From an uncultured Intestinimonas sp. (lineage in GTDB: Bacteria > Bacillota > Clostridia > Oscillospirales > Oscillospiraceae), in assembly GCF_944387245.1 (NCBI RefSeq), contig NZ_CALXEE010000001.1:1-64000 (forward strand): a stretch of 64,000 nt of DNA, in the 5' to 3' direction. Positions 52,309 through 60,622 of the stretch are shown here, piece by piece (positions within the stretch are counted from its first letter, which is position 1; each line of letters opens with the position of its first letter). A model generated the notes under the pieces. That model was not told the origin of the DNA. It saw only the letters and a program-made list of their open reading frames with translations, and did no database searches. A program made the position numbers and the translations under genes.

Positions 52309-53718
52309 ATGGAAGAGAAAAAGAACGCCGGCGATCAGCGCCGGGATGCCATCCTGTACCGGCCCAAGAACGGCTGGGATCGGATCAGCGCCGCTCAGGA
52401 GGCGGAGCTGAAGAGCTACTGTGAGGACTATAAGAAGTTCCTGGACAACAGCATGACCGAGCGGGAGGCGGTGGAGAGTGCCATCGCCATGGCCGAGGCC
52501 AAGGGTTTTAAGCCCTTTGTCCGGGGCATGGCCCTGAAGGCCGGCGACAAGGTCTACCGCTCCAACCGGGGCAAGGCCATCATGCTGGCCGTGGTGGGCA
52601 GCGAGTCCCTGGACCAGGGCGCCAACATCTGCGCCGCCCACATCGACTCCCCTCGCCTGGACCTGAAGCCCAACCCCCTCTATGAGGACGCCGAGCTGGC
52701 CTTCTTCAAGACCCACTACTACGGCGGTATCCGCAAGTACCAGTGGGTGACCATCCCCCTGGAGCTCCACGGCGTGGTGGCTCTGAAGGACGGCTCTACC
52801 GTGAAGGTGGTGGTGGGTCCCGCCGCCGGCGACCCCATCTTCACCATCGACGACCTGCTGCCCCACCTGGGTGCCGAGCAGGCCAAGAAGCCCCTCAGCG
52901 AGGCCATCCCTGGCGAGAACCTCAACGTTCTCATCGGCAGCCGTCCCTTCGCCGGCGACGAGGGCTCTGACCGGGTGAAGCTGGCCATTATGGACATCCT
53001 CAACCAGAAGTACGGCATCGTGGAGGAGGACTTCATCTCCGCCGAGCTGGAGGTGGTCCCTGCCTTCCGGGCCTCCGACGTGGGCTTTGACCGGTCCCTC
53101 ATCGGCGCCTACGGCCACGACGACCGGGTGTGCGGCTACGCCGCTCTGGCCGGCCTGCTGGACCTGGAGGAGGTCCCCGCCAAGACCGCCGTGTGCATGC
53201 TGGCGGACAAGGAGGAGATCGGCTCCGAGGGCGTGAGCGGCATGCAGTCCGCCGCCTTTGATACCTTTATGTCCGACCTGTGTGACGCCCAGGACGTGAA
53301 GCTGAAGGCCTGCTATGAGAAGTCCTTCTGCCTCTCTGCCGACGTCACCGCCGCCTTTGACCCCAACTTCCCCGAGGTCTATGAGAAGCGCAACAGCGCC
53401 AAGGCCAACTATGGCATTGGTCTGGCCAAGTACACCGGGGCCCGGGGCAAGTCCGGCTCCTCCGACGCCTCCGCCGAGGTGGTGGCCAAGATCCGGGCCG
53501 TGCTGGACGACGCCGATGTGGTGTGGCAGATGGCCGAGCTGGGCAAGGTGGACGCCGGCGGCGGCGGCACCGTGGCCTGCTATATGGCCAACCGGGACAT
53601 CGACACCATCGATGCCGGTGTGCCCGTGCTGAGCATGCACGCTCCCTTTGAAACCGTGTCCAAGCTGGACTGCTATATGACCTATGCGGCCATGAAGGCG
53701 GTCTACCTGTCCAAGTAA
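52309..53718 (+). CDS. M18 family aminopeptidase
   Basis: 469 aa. Metal-binding HIDSPRLDLKP (His107 region), DKEEIGSEGVSGMQSAAF, SADVTAAFDPNF and a C-terminal MHAPFETVSKLD. The M18 (DAPE/ApeB-like) dodecameric zinc aminopeptidases remove N-terminal residues, with preference for acidic ones. AGGAGG in front of ATG, 16 bases after coaE. Followed by a strong terminator. Confidence 0.93.
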   Translation: MEEKKNAGDQRRDAILYRPKNGWDRISAAQEAELKSYCEDYKKFLDNSMTEREAVESAIAMAEAKGFKPFVRGMALKAGDKVYRSNRGKAIMLAVVGSESLDQGANICAAHIDSPRLDLKPNPLYEDAELAFFKTHYYGGIRKYQWVTIPLELHGVVALKDGSTVKVVVGPAAGDPIFTIDDLLPHLGAEQAKKPLSEAIPGENLNVLIGSRPFAGDEGSDRVKLAIMDILNQKYGIVEEDFISAELEVVPAFRASDVGFDRSLIGAYGHDDRVCGYAALAGLLDLEEVPAKTAVCMLADKEEIGSEGVSGMQSAAFDTFMSDLCDAQDVKLKACYEKSFCLSADVTAAFDPNFPEVYEKRNSAKANYGIGLAKYTGARGKSGSSDASAEVVAKIRAVLDDADVVWQMAELGKVDAGGGGTVACYMANRDIDTIDAGVPVLSMHAPFETVSKLDCYMTYAAMKAVYLSK

Positions 53719-53730
53719 TATTTCTGCGTT

Positions 53731-53774
53731 AAAAGTGCCCTGTTTCCCGCTACAGTGGGAAACAGGGCACTTTT
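53731..53774. terminator. Bidirectional terminator between M18 and GH18 genes
   Basis: Perfect 18-bp arms AAAAGTGCCCTGTTTCCC/GGGAAACAGGGCACTTTT around an 8-base loop, between convergent genes. Confidence 0.9.
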
Positions 53775-53778
53775 CTGT

Positions 53779-55509
53779 TCAGAGGAGAAAGAGAGCGGAG
53801 AACCGCTCCAAAATCACGGCCAGCTCTGCCCGGGTAGCGGTGCCGCCGGGGACCAGAGTGGTCTGGGTTCGGCCGGTGAGCAAGCCGGTATCCACTGCCC
53901 AGGCCATGGTGGTCCTGGCGTAGGAGCTGATCTGGGCGGCGTCGGTGTAGCCGGAAAGACTGGACCTGCCGGAAGTGTCGTAGCCCTGATATTTGGCGTA
54001 CCGGAAGAGCAGGGTGGCCAACTGCTCCCGGGTGACCGGGTCCTCCGGTCCAAAACGGCCGTTTTCATAGCCCAGGACAATCCCTTCTTCCGCTGCCCAG
54101 GCCACCGCCTGGGTGTACCAGGTGCCGGCCTCCACATCGGGAAAGGAGGGGGCTTCGGCCTCGGGGCTGCCCGCCAGACGGTGGAGGATGGTGGCTGCCA
54201 TGCTCCGGCTGATGGGCAGGTGGGGGGAGAATAGGTTAGCAGAGGTGCCGGTCATCCAGCCCTGCTCGTGGACATAGGCCACGGCGGCGGCATACCAGGT
54301 GCCGGTGGAGACGTCGGTAAAGGGAGCACCCCCCAGCTGGGAGACGGCGCTTTCGATGAGAACGGCGCCCCTGTCCTGGGAGAGCTCCCAGAAGCCGATG
54401 CCCTGGAGGTCCAGATCCCGGGCCAGAGCGGCTTTCTCAGCTATGGACTCCGGGTCATCGTAAGAGAGAAAGCTGCCATTGCCATAGAGATAGGGGACCT
54501 TGGCCTCGGTGTGCCAAAGCTGCCGGTAGGCCGGGTCGGAGAGGTAAGTGGTCACCAGCGTGTCATAGGGAATGGAGCGGGCGGTGGTAAAGGTGCTATA
54601 AAGCCCGTTTTGATTGCCGCTCACGCCGTCATAGCGGTAGCCGTAGAGGGGCATGCCCAGCACCAGCTTGTCCGCGGGCACGCCCTTTTCCAGATAGGCC
54701 TCCACGCTGTCGCTGACGCTGCTCTGGTAGTGGGGGGCCTGGCCGGAAGGCGTATAGAGGGGAGCATTAAAGTCGGCGTACGTGTCCCAGGGGCCGTGAA
54801 TGTCGTAGGCCATGAGGAAGATGTGGTCCACCACGTCGGCTACGGCGGTGGGCTGGATGTTGCTGAGGTACCAGTCCCCCGCGGCGCCGGCGATGGTCAG
54901 CTGGTAGTCCTTCCCGTCCCGTTTTCCCTGGCGGTCCAGTTCCTGGCGGATGGCTCGGAGGAGCAGGGTGAAGTTCTGCCTGTCCTGGGGACGGTGGTTG
55001 GTGCCGGCGGTGCCGCCGGAGACCGGGTATTCCCAGTCCAGATCGATGCCGTCCAGATCATGAGCGGAGAGAAGCACTGCACAGCTCTGGGCAAAGGTGG
55101 CTCGTCCGGCGGCGGTGGCAGCCACATCGGAGAAGTGGGCGGAGTAGTCCCACCCACCAACCGACAGTATGAGCTTCAGATGGGGATATTCCTCCCGAAG
55201 TGCCCGGAGAGCGGCAAAGTTTTTTTCATCCTGTGCAGGATTGTCCAGGGCCAGGGTACCGGCATCCGGGTCAATCATGGCAAAGGCGTAATTGATGTGG
55301 GTCAGCAGGTGGGCGGGGATGTCCGAGGCCCGGTAGCCCTGGTAGGCTGACCAGCCGGCATAATAGCCCACCACAGTGCTCTGGGGATAGGTGTATGTAT
55401 CGGTATCCGCCCCTGTGCCAGCGGGGACGGCTCCCACCGGCGGGCGCAGCAGCAGGAGTGCGGCACAAAGAAGGAAGGTGCGCCGCAGAAAAGGCTTTGG
55501 AAAAGACAT
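53779..55509 (-). CDS. Secreted GH18 glycosidase with three SLH domains
   Basis: 576 aa from ATG 55509 (AAAAAGGAG 7 bases upstream). Signal peptide (about 1-28, RRTFLLCAALLLL). GH18 barrel (about 38-380): SVGGWDYS, catalytic DGIDLDWEYP (Glu160), FLMAYDIHGPWD, LGMPLYGYRY. Then three S-layer homology domains (about 395-570; TDVSTGTWYAAAVAYVHEQGWMTG, FPDVEAGTWYTQAVAWAAEEGI). Chitinase or endo-beta-N-acetylglucosaminidase held on the cell surface through secondary cell-wall polymer. Own promoter, monocistronic. Confidence 0.92.
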   Translation of the reverse strand: MSFPKPFLRRTFLLCAALLLLRPPVGAVPAGTGADTDTYTYPQSTVVGYYAGWSAYQGYRASDIPAHLLTHINYAFAMIDPDAGTLALDNPAQDEKNFAALRALREEYPHLKLILSVGGWDYSAHFSDVAATAAGRATFAQSCAVLLSAHDLDGIDLDWEYPVSGGTAGTNHRPQDRQNFTLLLRAIRQELDRQGKRDGKDYQLTIAGAAGDWYLSNIQPTAVADVVDHIFLMAYDIHGPWDTYADFNAPLYTPSGQAPHYQSSVSDSVEAYLEKGVPADKLVLGMPLYGYRYDGVSGNQNGLYSTFTTARSIPYDTLVTTYLSDPAYRQLWHTEAKVPYLYGNGSFLSYDDPESIAEKAALARDLDLQGIGFWELSQDRGAVLIESAVSQLGGAPFTDVSTGTWYAAAVAYVHEQGWMTGTSANLFSPHLPISRSMAATILHRLAGSPEAEAPSFPDVEAGTWYTQAVAWAAEEGIVLGYENGRFGPEDPVTREQLATLLFRYAKYQGYDTSGRSSLSGYTDAAQISSYARTTMAWAVDTGLLTGRTQTTLVPGGTATRAELAVILERFSALFLL

Positions 55510-55541
55510 AGAGCGCTCCTTTTTCGCGGATATGTGCACTT

Positions 55542-55570
55542 ATTGTACCTAAAATGGAGCGCAGAGACAA
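55542..55570 (-). promoter_or_regulatory. Promoter of the GH18-SLH gene
   Basis: On the - strand: TTGTCT, 17-base spacer, TACAAT, 33 bases before the ATG. Confidence 0.55.
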
Positions 55571-55612
55571 GGAAAGGATATTCCCAGCTCTTCCGTGTGT
55601 TGGGTATAGAGG

Positions 55613-55650
55613 AAAAAGAATGCCGCCTGACCCGTATGGGTCAGGCGGCA
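55613..55650 (-). terminator. Terminator of the 2-oxoacid:ferredoxin oxidoreductase operon
   Basis: 13-bp arms TGCCGCCTGACCC/GGGTCAGGCGGCA around a 4-base loop, with T-run on the - strand. Confidence 0.85.
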
Positions 55651-55663
55651 TATGCTTATTCTA

Positions 55664-56230
55664 TCAGCGGACACAAGAGGCGTTGGTGAGGCACTCCACG
55701 GCGTTGTAGCCGGCGTCAAAGGCCTTGGCATTGGACTCGTTGAACTTAGACTTGCCCTTCTTCTCGAACATGTGGTTCATGGCGGCGATGGCGGCCTCCT
55801 TTGTGAAGTCGCCCATGAGCTTGACAACAGCGCCGGTCATGACCACGTTGGCACCCTTGGGGTTGCCCAGGGAGGTGGCGATCTCCGTGCAGTTGACGTG
55901 GACGTAGGTTACATCCTGTCTGGCGTCATCAGGAATGGTGACGGTATCGCCCACCAGCACGGTGCCGCCGGGTGCCACGATGGGGAGGAACATGTGGAGG
56001 GAGGGCTCATTCATGGCCAGCAGCAGGTCGGGTTGCTCCTGGGAGGGATTGTAGATGTAGTTTTCTGCGCAGTACTTCACCGTACAGTTGGCGGTGCCGC
56101 CACGCATGGCGGAGCCGTAGGAGGGGACCCAGGTGACGTTCAGGCCCTCGGTAGCGGCAATATCGGAAATAATGAGGCCCACAGTCAGGACGCCCTGTCC
56201 GCCGGAGCCAGCGAATACGATCTCTCTCAC
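55664..56230 (-). CDS. 2-oxoacid:ferredoxin oxidoreductase gamma subunit
   Basis: 188 aa. VFAGSGGQGVLTVGLIIS (CoA-related domain), YGSAMRGGTANCTVKYC. The gamma (POR/VOR-C) subunit takes part in CoA binding. GTG start overlapping the beta gene stop (GTGA). Last gene of the operon. The four subunit arrangement (delta, alpha, beta, gamma as separate genes) is that of VOR/KOR enzymes; the substrate is likely a branched-chain 2-oxoacid but 2-oxoglutarate is possible. Confidence 0.9.
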   Translation of the reverse strand: MREIVFAGSGGQGVLTVGLIISDIAATEGLNVTWVPSYGSAMRGGTANCTVKYCAENYIYNPSQEQPDLLLAMNEPSLHMFLPIVAPGGTVLVGDTVTIPDDARQDVTYVHVNCTEIATSLGNPKGANVVMTGAVVKLMGDFTKEAAIAAMNHMFEKKGKSKFNESNAKAFDAGYNAVECLTNASCVR

Positions 56231-56982
56231 TTCTGCTCCTCTCCTCTCTTCTTGAATTCACCAATGGGGTAGTAGGGGATCAGTTCCTTTTCAATGCGCT
56301 CCATGGCCTTGACCGGGGTGAGACCCCAGTTGATGGGACAGGGAGAGAGGACCTCCACGATGGAGTAGCCCTCGTGGTTGAGCTGGGCCTGGAGGGCATT
56401 TTTGATGTAGCCCTTGAGCTTGTTGATGTTGGCGGGATTGGTGACGGTGCCCCGGGCGGCATAGGCGGCGCCGGGGAACTCCCGGGCCACGATCTCCGGA
56501 AAGCGGATGGGGTAGCCGGTGACGGAGCAGTCACGGCCATAAATGGAGGTGGAGGTCTTTTGACCCTCCATGGTGGTCAGGGACATCTGGCCGCCGGTCA
56601 TACCGAAGTTGGTGTTATTGATGACGATGACGGTGATGTTCTCGTTGCGGTAGGCGGCGTTGAAGGTCTCAGCAATACCGATGTTGTAGGCATCGCCGTC
56701 GCCCTGATAGGAGACCACCAGGGTGTCAGGGCTCACACGCTTCATACCGGTGGCCACTGCGCCGGCGCGGCCGTGGCAGCAGTGGAGACGGTCACACTCC
56801 AGACCGGCGCCCAGGTTGGAGGAGCAGCCCACGCCGATGGGGAAGATGATGTTGTCCAGCTGGTCCAGCTCCTCCAGAGCCTCCATGATCAGACGGCTGA
56901 CGATGCCGTGCCCACAGCCGGGACAAAAATCCATGGGTTTGTCCACAAGGGCAGGGACCTTTCTTTCACGGGTAGCGGCCAT
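56227..56982 (-). CDS. 2-oxoacid:ferredoxin oxidoreductase beta subunit (TPP-binding)
   Basis: 251 aa. CPGCGHGIVSRL (Cys motif), GVGCSSNLG, HGRAGAVATGMK, TPP motif GDGDAYNIGIAETFNAAYRNENITVIVINNTNFGMTGGQ. Binds thiamine diphosphate and forms the hydroxyethyl-like intermediate. GGAGG before ATG 56982, three bases overlapping the gamma gene. Acts with alpha, gamma and ferredoxin subunit. Confidence 0.92.
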   Translation of the reverse strand: MAATRERKVPALVDKPMDFCPGCGHGIVSRLIMEALEELDQLDNIIFPIGVGCSSNLGAGLECDRLHCCHGRAGAVATGMKRVSPDTLVVSYQGDGDAYNIGIAETFNAAYRNENITVIVINNTNFGMTGGQMSLTTMEGQKTSTSIYGRDCSVTGYPIRFPEIVAREFPGAAYAARGTVTNPANINKLKGYIKNALQAQLNHEGYSIVEVLSPCPINWGLTPVKAMERIEKELIPYYPIGEFKKRGEEQK

Positions 56983-56983
56983 A

Positions 56984-58045
56984 TCAATAGACCTCCTTTA
57001 CTTCGCCGTTCTTGATCCGGTGATAATCGGCCTTGATGCTGCGGATGGGGGGCGTGTTATAGACGTATGTAAGGGCGTAGGCGGGGATGTTGCGGTCCTT
57101 GTGGGTCTTTTTGATGTAGAGGGCGGCGTCGTCCACCAGCTGGCCGGTGGCATTTTCTTCCACGGTGATGACGCCCTTGCAGGCGGGGTTGATCTTGGCA
57201 AAGGCTTTTTCCGGGAAGGGCCAGGCGGTGATGGGACGGATGAGGCCCACCTTCTCGCCTTCGGCCCGCAGCTCACGGATGGCGCCCAGGGTGGCCCGGC
57301 CGGGAACGCCGTAGGCCACGAACACGTAGTCGGCATCCTCGACGCCTTCGTCGAACCAGCGCTGCTCGTTCTCCTTGATGGCGGCGTACTTCTCACGCAG
57401 CTCCACGGCCTCCTTGCGGGAGTCCCGTTCAAAGATACCGATCTTCTTATAGTCGTACTTGCCGGTGAGGGCCCAGGGGGTCCGCTTGGTCTCCACGAAA
57501 TCGGGGAGGGTGACCGGCTCCATCATCTGGCCCAGAGTGCCCTCGCCCATCATGACCACGACGATGCGGTACTTCTCAGAAAGCTCATAGGCGGGGAGCA
57601 TCAGGTCCACGAACTCCTGTACAGAGGAGGGACAGAGGACGATGCAGCGGTAGTCGCCCTGACCGCCGCCACGGGTCTCGCGGTTGTAATCGCACTGGGC
57701 GGTGAAGAGGGTGCCCAGGCCATTGCCGTAACGGACCTGGGTGATGACCACGGCGGGGAGACCCTCGTCGCACAGGGTGGAGATGCCCTCCTGCTTGAGG
57801 GAGATACCCGGGCCGGAGGAGGCGGTGAGGGCCCGCACACCACAGGCAGAGGCGCCGATGACCATGTTGATGCCGGCCAGTTCGCTTTCGGCCTGGACAA
57901 AGGAACCGCCGACCTCTGCCATACGCCAGGACAGATATTCCATGATCTCGCTGGAAGGGGTGATGGGATAGCCAGCGTAGAACCGCGCGCCTGCCCGGAC
58001 GGCGGCCTCTGCGATTGCCTCGTTGCCTTTCATCATTTCAGCCAT
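56984..58045 (-). CDS. 2-oxoacid:ferredoxin oxidoreductase alpha subunit
   Basis: 353 aa. GNEAIAEAAVRAGARFYAGYPITPSSEIMEYLSWRM (TPP pyrimidine domain), ASSGPGISLKQEG, and the transketolase-C-like end. VorB/KorA type. ATG 58045 with AAAGGAG upstream; beta follows at one base. Converts a 2-oxoacid plus CoA to acyl-CoA, CO2 and reduced ferredoxin. Confidence 0.92.
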   Translation of the reverse strand: MAEMMKGNEAIAEAAVRAGARFYAGYPITPSSEIMEYLSWRMAEVGGSFVQAESELAGINMVIGASACGVRALTASSGPGISLKQEGISTLCDEGLPAVVITQVRYGNGLGTLFTAQCDYNRETRGGGQGDYRCIVLCPSSVQEFVDLMLPAYELSEKYRIVVVMMGEGTLGQMMEPVTLPDFVETKRTPWALTGKYDYKKIGIFERDSRKEAVELREKYAAIKENEQRWFDEGVEDADYVFVAYGVPGRATLGAIRELRAEGEKVGLIRPITAWPFPEKAFAKINPACKGVITVEENATGQLVDDAALYIKKTHKDRNIPAYALTYVYNTPPIRSIKADYHRIKNGEVKEVY

Positions 58046-58070
58046 GTCGTATATACTCCTTTCCGCTCAC

Positions 58071-58268
58071 TCAGCCCAGGACGTGGAACACGCCGTCGGG
58101 GCACACGGTGTAACAGATGCCGCAGCCAATGCAGGCTTCGTCGTCGATCTGCACAGGGTAATACCCGGCATCGTTGAGCTCAGTCGACTTGCTGATGCAC
58201 TTTTTTGGGCAGTTGTGGATGCAAAGGCCGCATTCCTTGCACCGCGCCCGGTTGATTTCGACCTTCAT
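58071..58268 (-). CDS. 2-oxoacid:ferredoxin oxidoreductase ferredoxin-like (delta) subunit
   Basis: 65 aa. Two 4Fe-4S motifs: CKECGLCIHNCPKKC and CIGCGICYTVCPDG. ATG 58268 has GGAGGGACC upstream; the longer in-frame version lacks support. First gene of the operon, 25 bases before alpha. Carries electrons from the TPP centre to ferredoxin. Confidence 0.92.
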   Translation of the reverse strand: MKVEINRARCKECGLCIHNCPKKCISKSTELNDAGYYPVQIDDEACIGCGICYTVCPDGVFHVLG

Positions 58269-58289
58269 CTGGGTCCCTCCATTCACTAT

Positions 58290-58330
58290 TTGTTCCGAAG
58301 AATAGAACCTTGTTCCGATATTTAGAGCAT
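58290..58330. promoter_or_regulatory. Tandem IclR-type operators at the oxidoreductase promoter
   Basis: Two 21-bp sites 20 bases apart: TTGTTCC-GAAGAAT-AGAACCT (58290-58310) and TTGTTCC-GATATTT-AGAGCAT (58310-58330). The second covers the -10 box; the first follows the start point. The same 14 central bases of the first site recur before butyrate kinase. Confidence 0.7.
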
Positions 58331-58354
58331 ACACCCGCCGCCTGCCCATGTCAA
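58326..58354 (-). promoter_or_regulatory. Promoter of the 2-oxoacid oxidoreductase operon
   Basis: On the - strand: TTGACA, 17-base spacer, TATGCT. Same hexamers and spacing as the butyrate kinase promoter. Confidence 0.75.
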
Positions 58355-58389
58355 TACCTCCCAGAAGGAAAATTTAGCGGATATGAAAA

Positions 58390-58410
58390 TTGTTTCACTG
58401 TGTGGAACAG
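58390..58410. promoter_or_regulatory. Third IclR-type operator (iclR promoter)
   Basis: TTGTTTCACTGTGTGGAACAG: the same 21-bp frame (TTGTT...AACA) just upstream of the iclR -35 box; consistent with autoregulation. Weaker match than the tandem sites. Confidence 0.5.
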
Positions 58411-58411
58411 C

Positions 58412-58440
58412 TTGACACCGATTTGGAAGTGTAGTTTAAT
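58412..58440 (+). promoter_or_regulatory. Promoter of the IclR gene
   Basis: TTGACA, 17-base spacer, TTTAAT, about 40 bases before the GTG start. Confidence 0.6.
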
Positions 58441-58479
58441 TATGGTTGAAAATTGTGAGTGTTTAGGGAGGAATGTCGT

Positions 58480-59244
58480 GTGTCTGACATCATTCAGTCG
58501 GTGGACCGGGCTCTGGAGATCATGATCTATCTGTACCATGAGGGGAAGGAGACCAGCATCACCAAGATCGCGGCGGACCTGGGTGTCTATAAGAGCACGG
58601 TATACCGCACACTGGTGACCCTGGAGAACCGTGGTTTTGTCCGCAAAAATCCGGAGACGGAAAAATACTGGCTGGGAAACCGTCTATTCGTCCTGGGGAA
58701 GGGGGTAGAAAACCGGATGGGGCTGCCGGAGATCGTCCGTCCCTACGCAAAAAAACTCTATGACGCCTATTGCGAGGTAGTCAATGTCTCCATTCTTGAA
58801 CGCAATCCGGACGATGTCTACCGCAGCGTCATCATCCTGAAGGAGGAGAGCAGCCGGCAGGTTCTCACTGTCAACCCGCCGGTGGGGTCCAGCAGCGAGT
58901 GCTACTGCTCTTCGGTGGGCAAATGTCTGTTGGCATACAGCGCCGACATTGACCTTGGCATTTATGAGACCCACCCGATGCGCCCTCACACCGATCATAC
59001 TATCACCACAGTGGCGGCACTGCGGTCAGAACTGGCGAAGGTCCGGGATCGGGGCTATGCCTTGGACCACGAGGAGCTGGAATATGGTCTGACGTGTATT
59101 GGTGCGCCCATTTTGAACCAAAAGGGGGAGGCAGTGGCAGCCATCAGCCTCTCCGGCCCCACCAGCCGCATGCTCTCCGGCGATATTGAGGAGCGGATCG
59201 AAGCGGTCAAGCGGATCGCCCGGGAAATTTCCAGTAACTTTTGA
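58480..59244 (+). CDS. IclR family transcriptional regulator
   Basis: 254 aa from GTG 58480 (AGGGAGGAATGTC upstream, 8-base spacing). Winged helix (about 1-65: SVDRALEIMIYLYHEGKETSITKIAADLGVYKSTVYRTLVTLENRGFV) and a C-terminal effector domain (about 85-250; NPPVGSSSECYCSSVGKCLLAY, GLTCIGAPILNQKGEAVAAISLSGP). IclR proteins respond to small organic acids such as glyoxylate, pyruvate or aromatic acids. Diverges from the oxidoreductase operon and precedes buk. The shared palindromes make it the likely regulator of both. Confidence 0.92.
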   Translation: MSDIIQSVDRALEIMIYLYHEGKETSITKIAADLGVYKSTVYRTLVTLENRGFVRKNPETEKYWLGNRLFVLGKGVENRMGLPEIVRPYAKKLYDAYCEVVNVSILERNPDDVYRSVIILKEESSRQVLTVNPPVGSSSECYCSSVGKCLLAYSADIDLGIYETHPMRPHTDHTITTVAALRSELAKVRDRGYALDHEELEYGLTCIGAPILNQKGEAVAAISLSGPTSRMLSGDIEERIEAVKRIAREISSNF

Positions 59245-59255
59245 CACCCGGTTTC

Positions 59256-59274
59256 TGTTCCGCCACATGGGACA
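59256..59274. promoter_or_regulatory. Fourth IclR-type operator candidate
   Basis: TGTTCC-GCCACAT-GGGACA, one arm mismatch, 12 bases after the iclR stop and 50 bases upstream of the buk -35 box. Confidence 0.4.
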
Positions 59275-59324
59275 CGTGTTTTAAATGCATAAAAAATCAT
59301 TGTGATTTTGTACAAAAAGTATGC

Positions 59325-59353
59325 TTGACATTTCCAGAGAATGGGGGTATGCT
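59325..59353 (+). promoter_or_regulatory. Promoter of butyrate kinase operon
   Basis: TTGACA, 17-base spacer, TATGCT; identical hexamers to the divergent oxidoreductase promoter. About 104 bases before buk. Confidence 0.75.
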
Positions 59354-59391
59354 CAACAGCGTAATGGGAAGAAGCGCCGCGCGTTTCTTTC

Positions 59392-59433
59392 TTTTCCGAC
59401 AATATAGGAACATTGTTCTGAAGAATAGAACAA
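59392..59433. promoter_or_regulatory. Tandem IclR-type operators in the buk leader
   Basis: TTTTCCG-ACAATAT-AGGAACA (59392-59412) followed at once by TTGTTCT-GAAGAAT-AGAACAA (59413-59433), a perfect 7-7-7 palindrome. Both lie between the promoter and the ribosome site, a roadblock position. Confidence 0.7.
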
Positions 59434-59456
59434 CAAAGAAAGGCGGGGGAAGGAAC

Positions 59457-60518
59457 ATGAAGATCCTGGTCATCAATCCGGGCGGCACTTCCACGAAGAT
59501 CGCGGTTTTTGAAGATGACAAGCAACTCTTCAAGGCCAATATCACCCACACGGCGGAGGACCTGAAGCCCTTTCACAGGGTGTTCGACCAATTTGGCTAT
59601 CGAAAGGAGCTTATCTTGCGGGCGGTCACAGAGCAGGGCATCGAGCTGAAGGAGCTCTCCGCCGTGGCCGGTCGGGGTGGCCTGATGGAACCTATTCCAG
59701 GCGGAACTTACGCGGTCAATGACCGTATGGTGGAGGATATGCGCAACGCCGTCCACGGAGAACATCCCTCCAACCTGGGCTCTGTGTTGGCAAAGGAGAT
59801 CGGCGATGAGCTGGGGATTCCCTCTTTCGTGGTAGACCCCGTCTCTGTGGATGAGCTCATGCCTATAGCCAGGATCTCCGGCATCTCCGATCTGGAGCGG
59901 CCCAGTTGGTTCCACGCCCTCAACCACAAGGCGGTGGCCCGGTGGGCGGCGGAACGGGTGGGGAAGCCCTATGAAGAATGTGACCTCATCGTGGCCCATC
60001 TGGGCTCCGGCAACTCTATTGTGGCCCATAAGCACGGCCAGATGATCGACGGCAGCGGTGGCCGGACCAATGGTCCCTTTTCTCCCGAGCGCAGCGGTGG
60101 CCTGCCCACCTATCCGCTGGTGGAACTGTGTTACTCCGGGAAATACACCCATGAGGAGATGGTGGCGAAGCTCAGCTTGGTGGGCGGTATGTACGACTAT
60201 CTGGGTACCAAGGATGCCCAGGAAGTGGAGCGGCGCATGGCTGAGGGCGATGAGAAAGCAAAGCTGGTCTATGAGGCCTATGTCTATGCCATCGCCAAGG
60301 AGATCTGTTCCTACGCAGCCGCCTTCGAGGGGAAAGTGGACCGTATCGTGCTCACCGGCGGCATTGCCCACTCCGCGTACGTGGTCCGTGAGGTGGGCCG
60401 GATGACGGCTTTCCTGGCCCCCATGGAAGTGGTGGCTGGCGAGTTTGAAATGGAGGCACTGGCCCTGGGAGCCCTGCGGGTGCTCCGTGGGGAGGAGACG
60501 GCAAAGGTCTACCAATGA
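59457..60518 (+). CDS. buk: Butyrate kinase
   Basis: 353 aa, ASKHA fold. ILVINPGGTSTKIAVFEDD (phosphate 1), VAGRGGLMEPIPGGTYAVND, IVAHLGSGNSIVAHKHGQMIDGSGGRTNGPFSPERSGGLPTYPL, and LTGGIAHSAYVV (adenosine site). Makes acid plus ATP from acyl-phosphate; enzymes of this family also accept isobutyrate, isovalerate and other branched acids. ATG 59457 with GGGGGAAGG upstream. Followed by a transporter and Ptb, the latter supplying acyl-phosphate. Confidence 0.95.
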   Translation: MKILVINPGGTSTKIAVFEDDKQLFKANITHTAEDLKPFHRVFDQFGYRKELILRAVTEQGIELKELSAVAGRGGLMEPIPGGTYAVNDRMVEDMRNAVHGEHPSNLGSVLAKEIGDELGIPSFVVDPVSVDELMPIARISGISDLERPSWFHALNHKAVARWAAERVGKPYEECDLIVAHLGSGNSIVAHKHGQMIDGSGGRTNGPFSPERSGGLPTYPLVELCYSGKYTHEEMVAKLSLVGGMYDYLGTKDAQEVERRMAEGDEKAKLVYEAYVYAIAKEICSYAAAFEGKVDRIVLTGGIAHSAYVVREVGRMTAFLAPMEVVAGEFEMEALALGALRVLRGEETAKVYQ

Positions 60519-60580
60519 GCGGAAAGCTCCCAACCGTCGCCTGCATCCTGTGAAGAGGCAGGTGGGAAAGGAAGGATAAC

Positions 60581-60622
60581 ATGGAGAAAGAGGGCGGCCA
60601 TCTTGTCTCAACCCGAATGTAG
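60581..60622 (+). CDS. Possible 13-codon leader ORF overlapping nhaC start
   Basis: ATG with a strong GGAAAGGAAGGATAAC ribosome site opens a 13-codon frame (MEKEGGHLVSTRM) whose stop TAG lies 17 bases inside the downstream TTG-started transporter gene in another frame. Could be a translation-coupling leader or only a chance frame; the better ribosome site belongs to it rather than to the transporter. Confidence 0.35.
   Translation: MEKEGGHLVSTRM

Noticed and set aside
59241..59456. N-terminal extension of butyrate kinase
   Set aside because: It overlaps the promoter and operators; ATG 59457 has a good ribosome site and begins the phosphate-binding domain.
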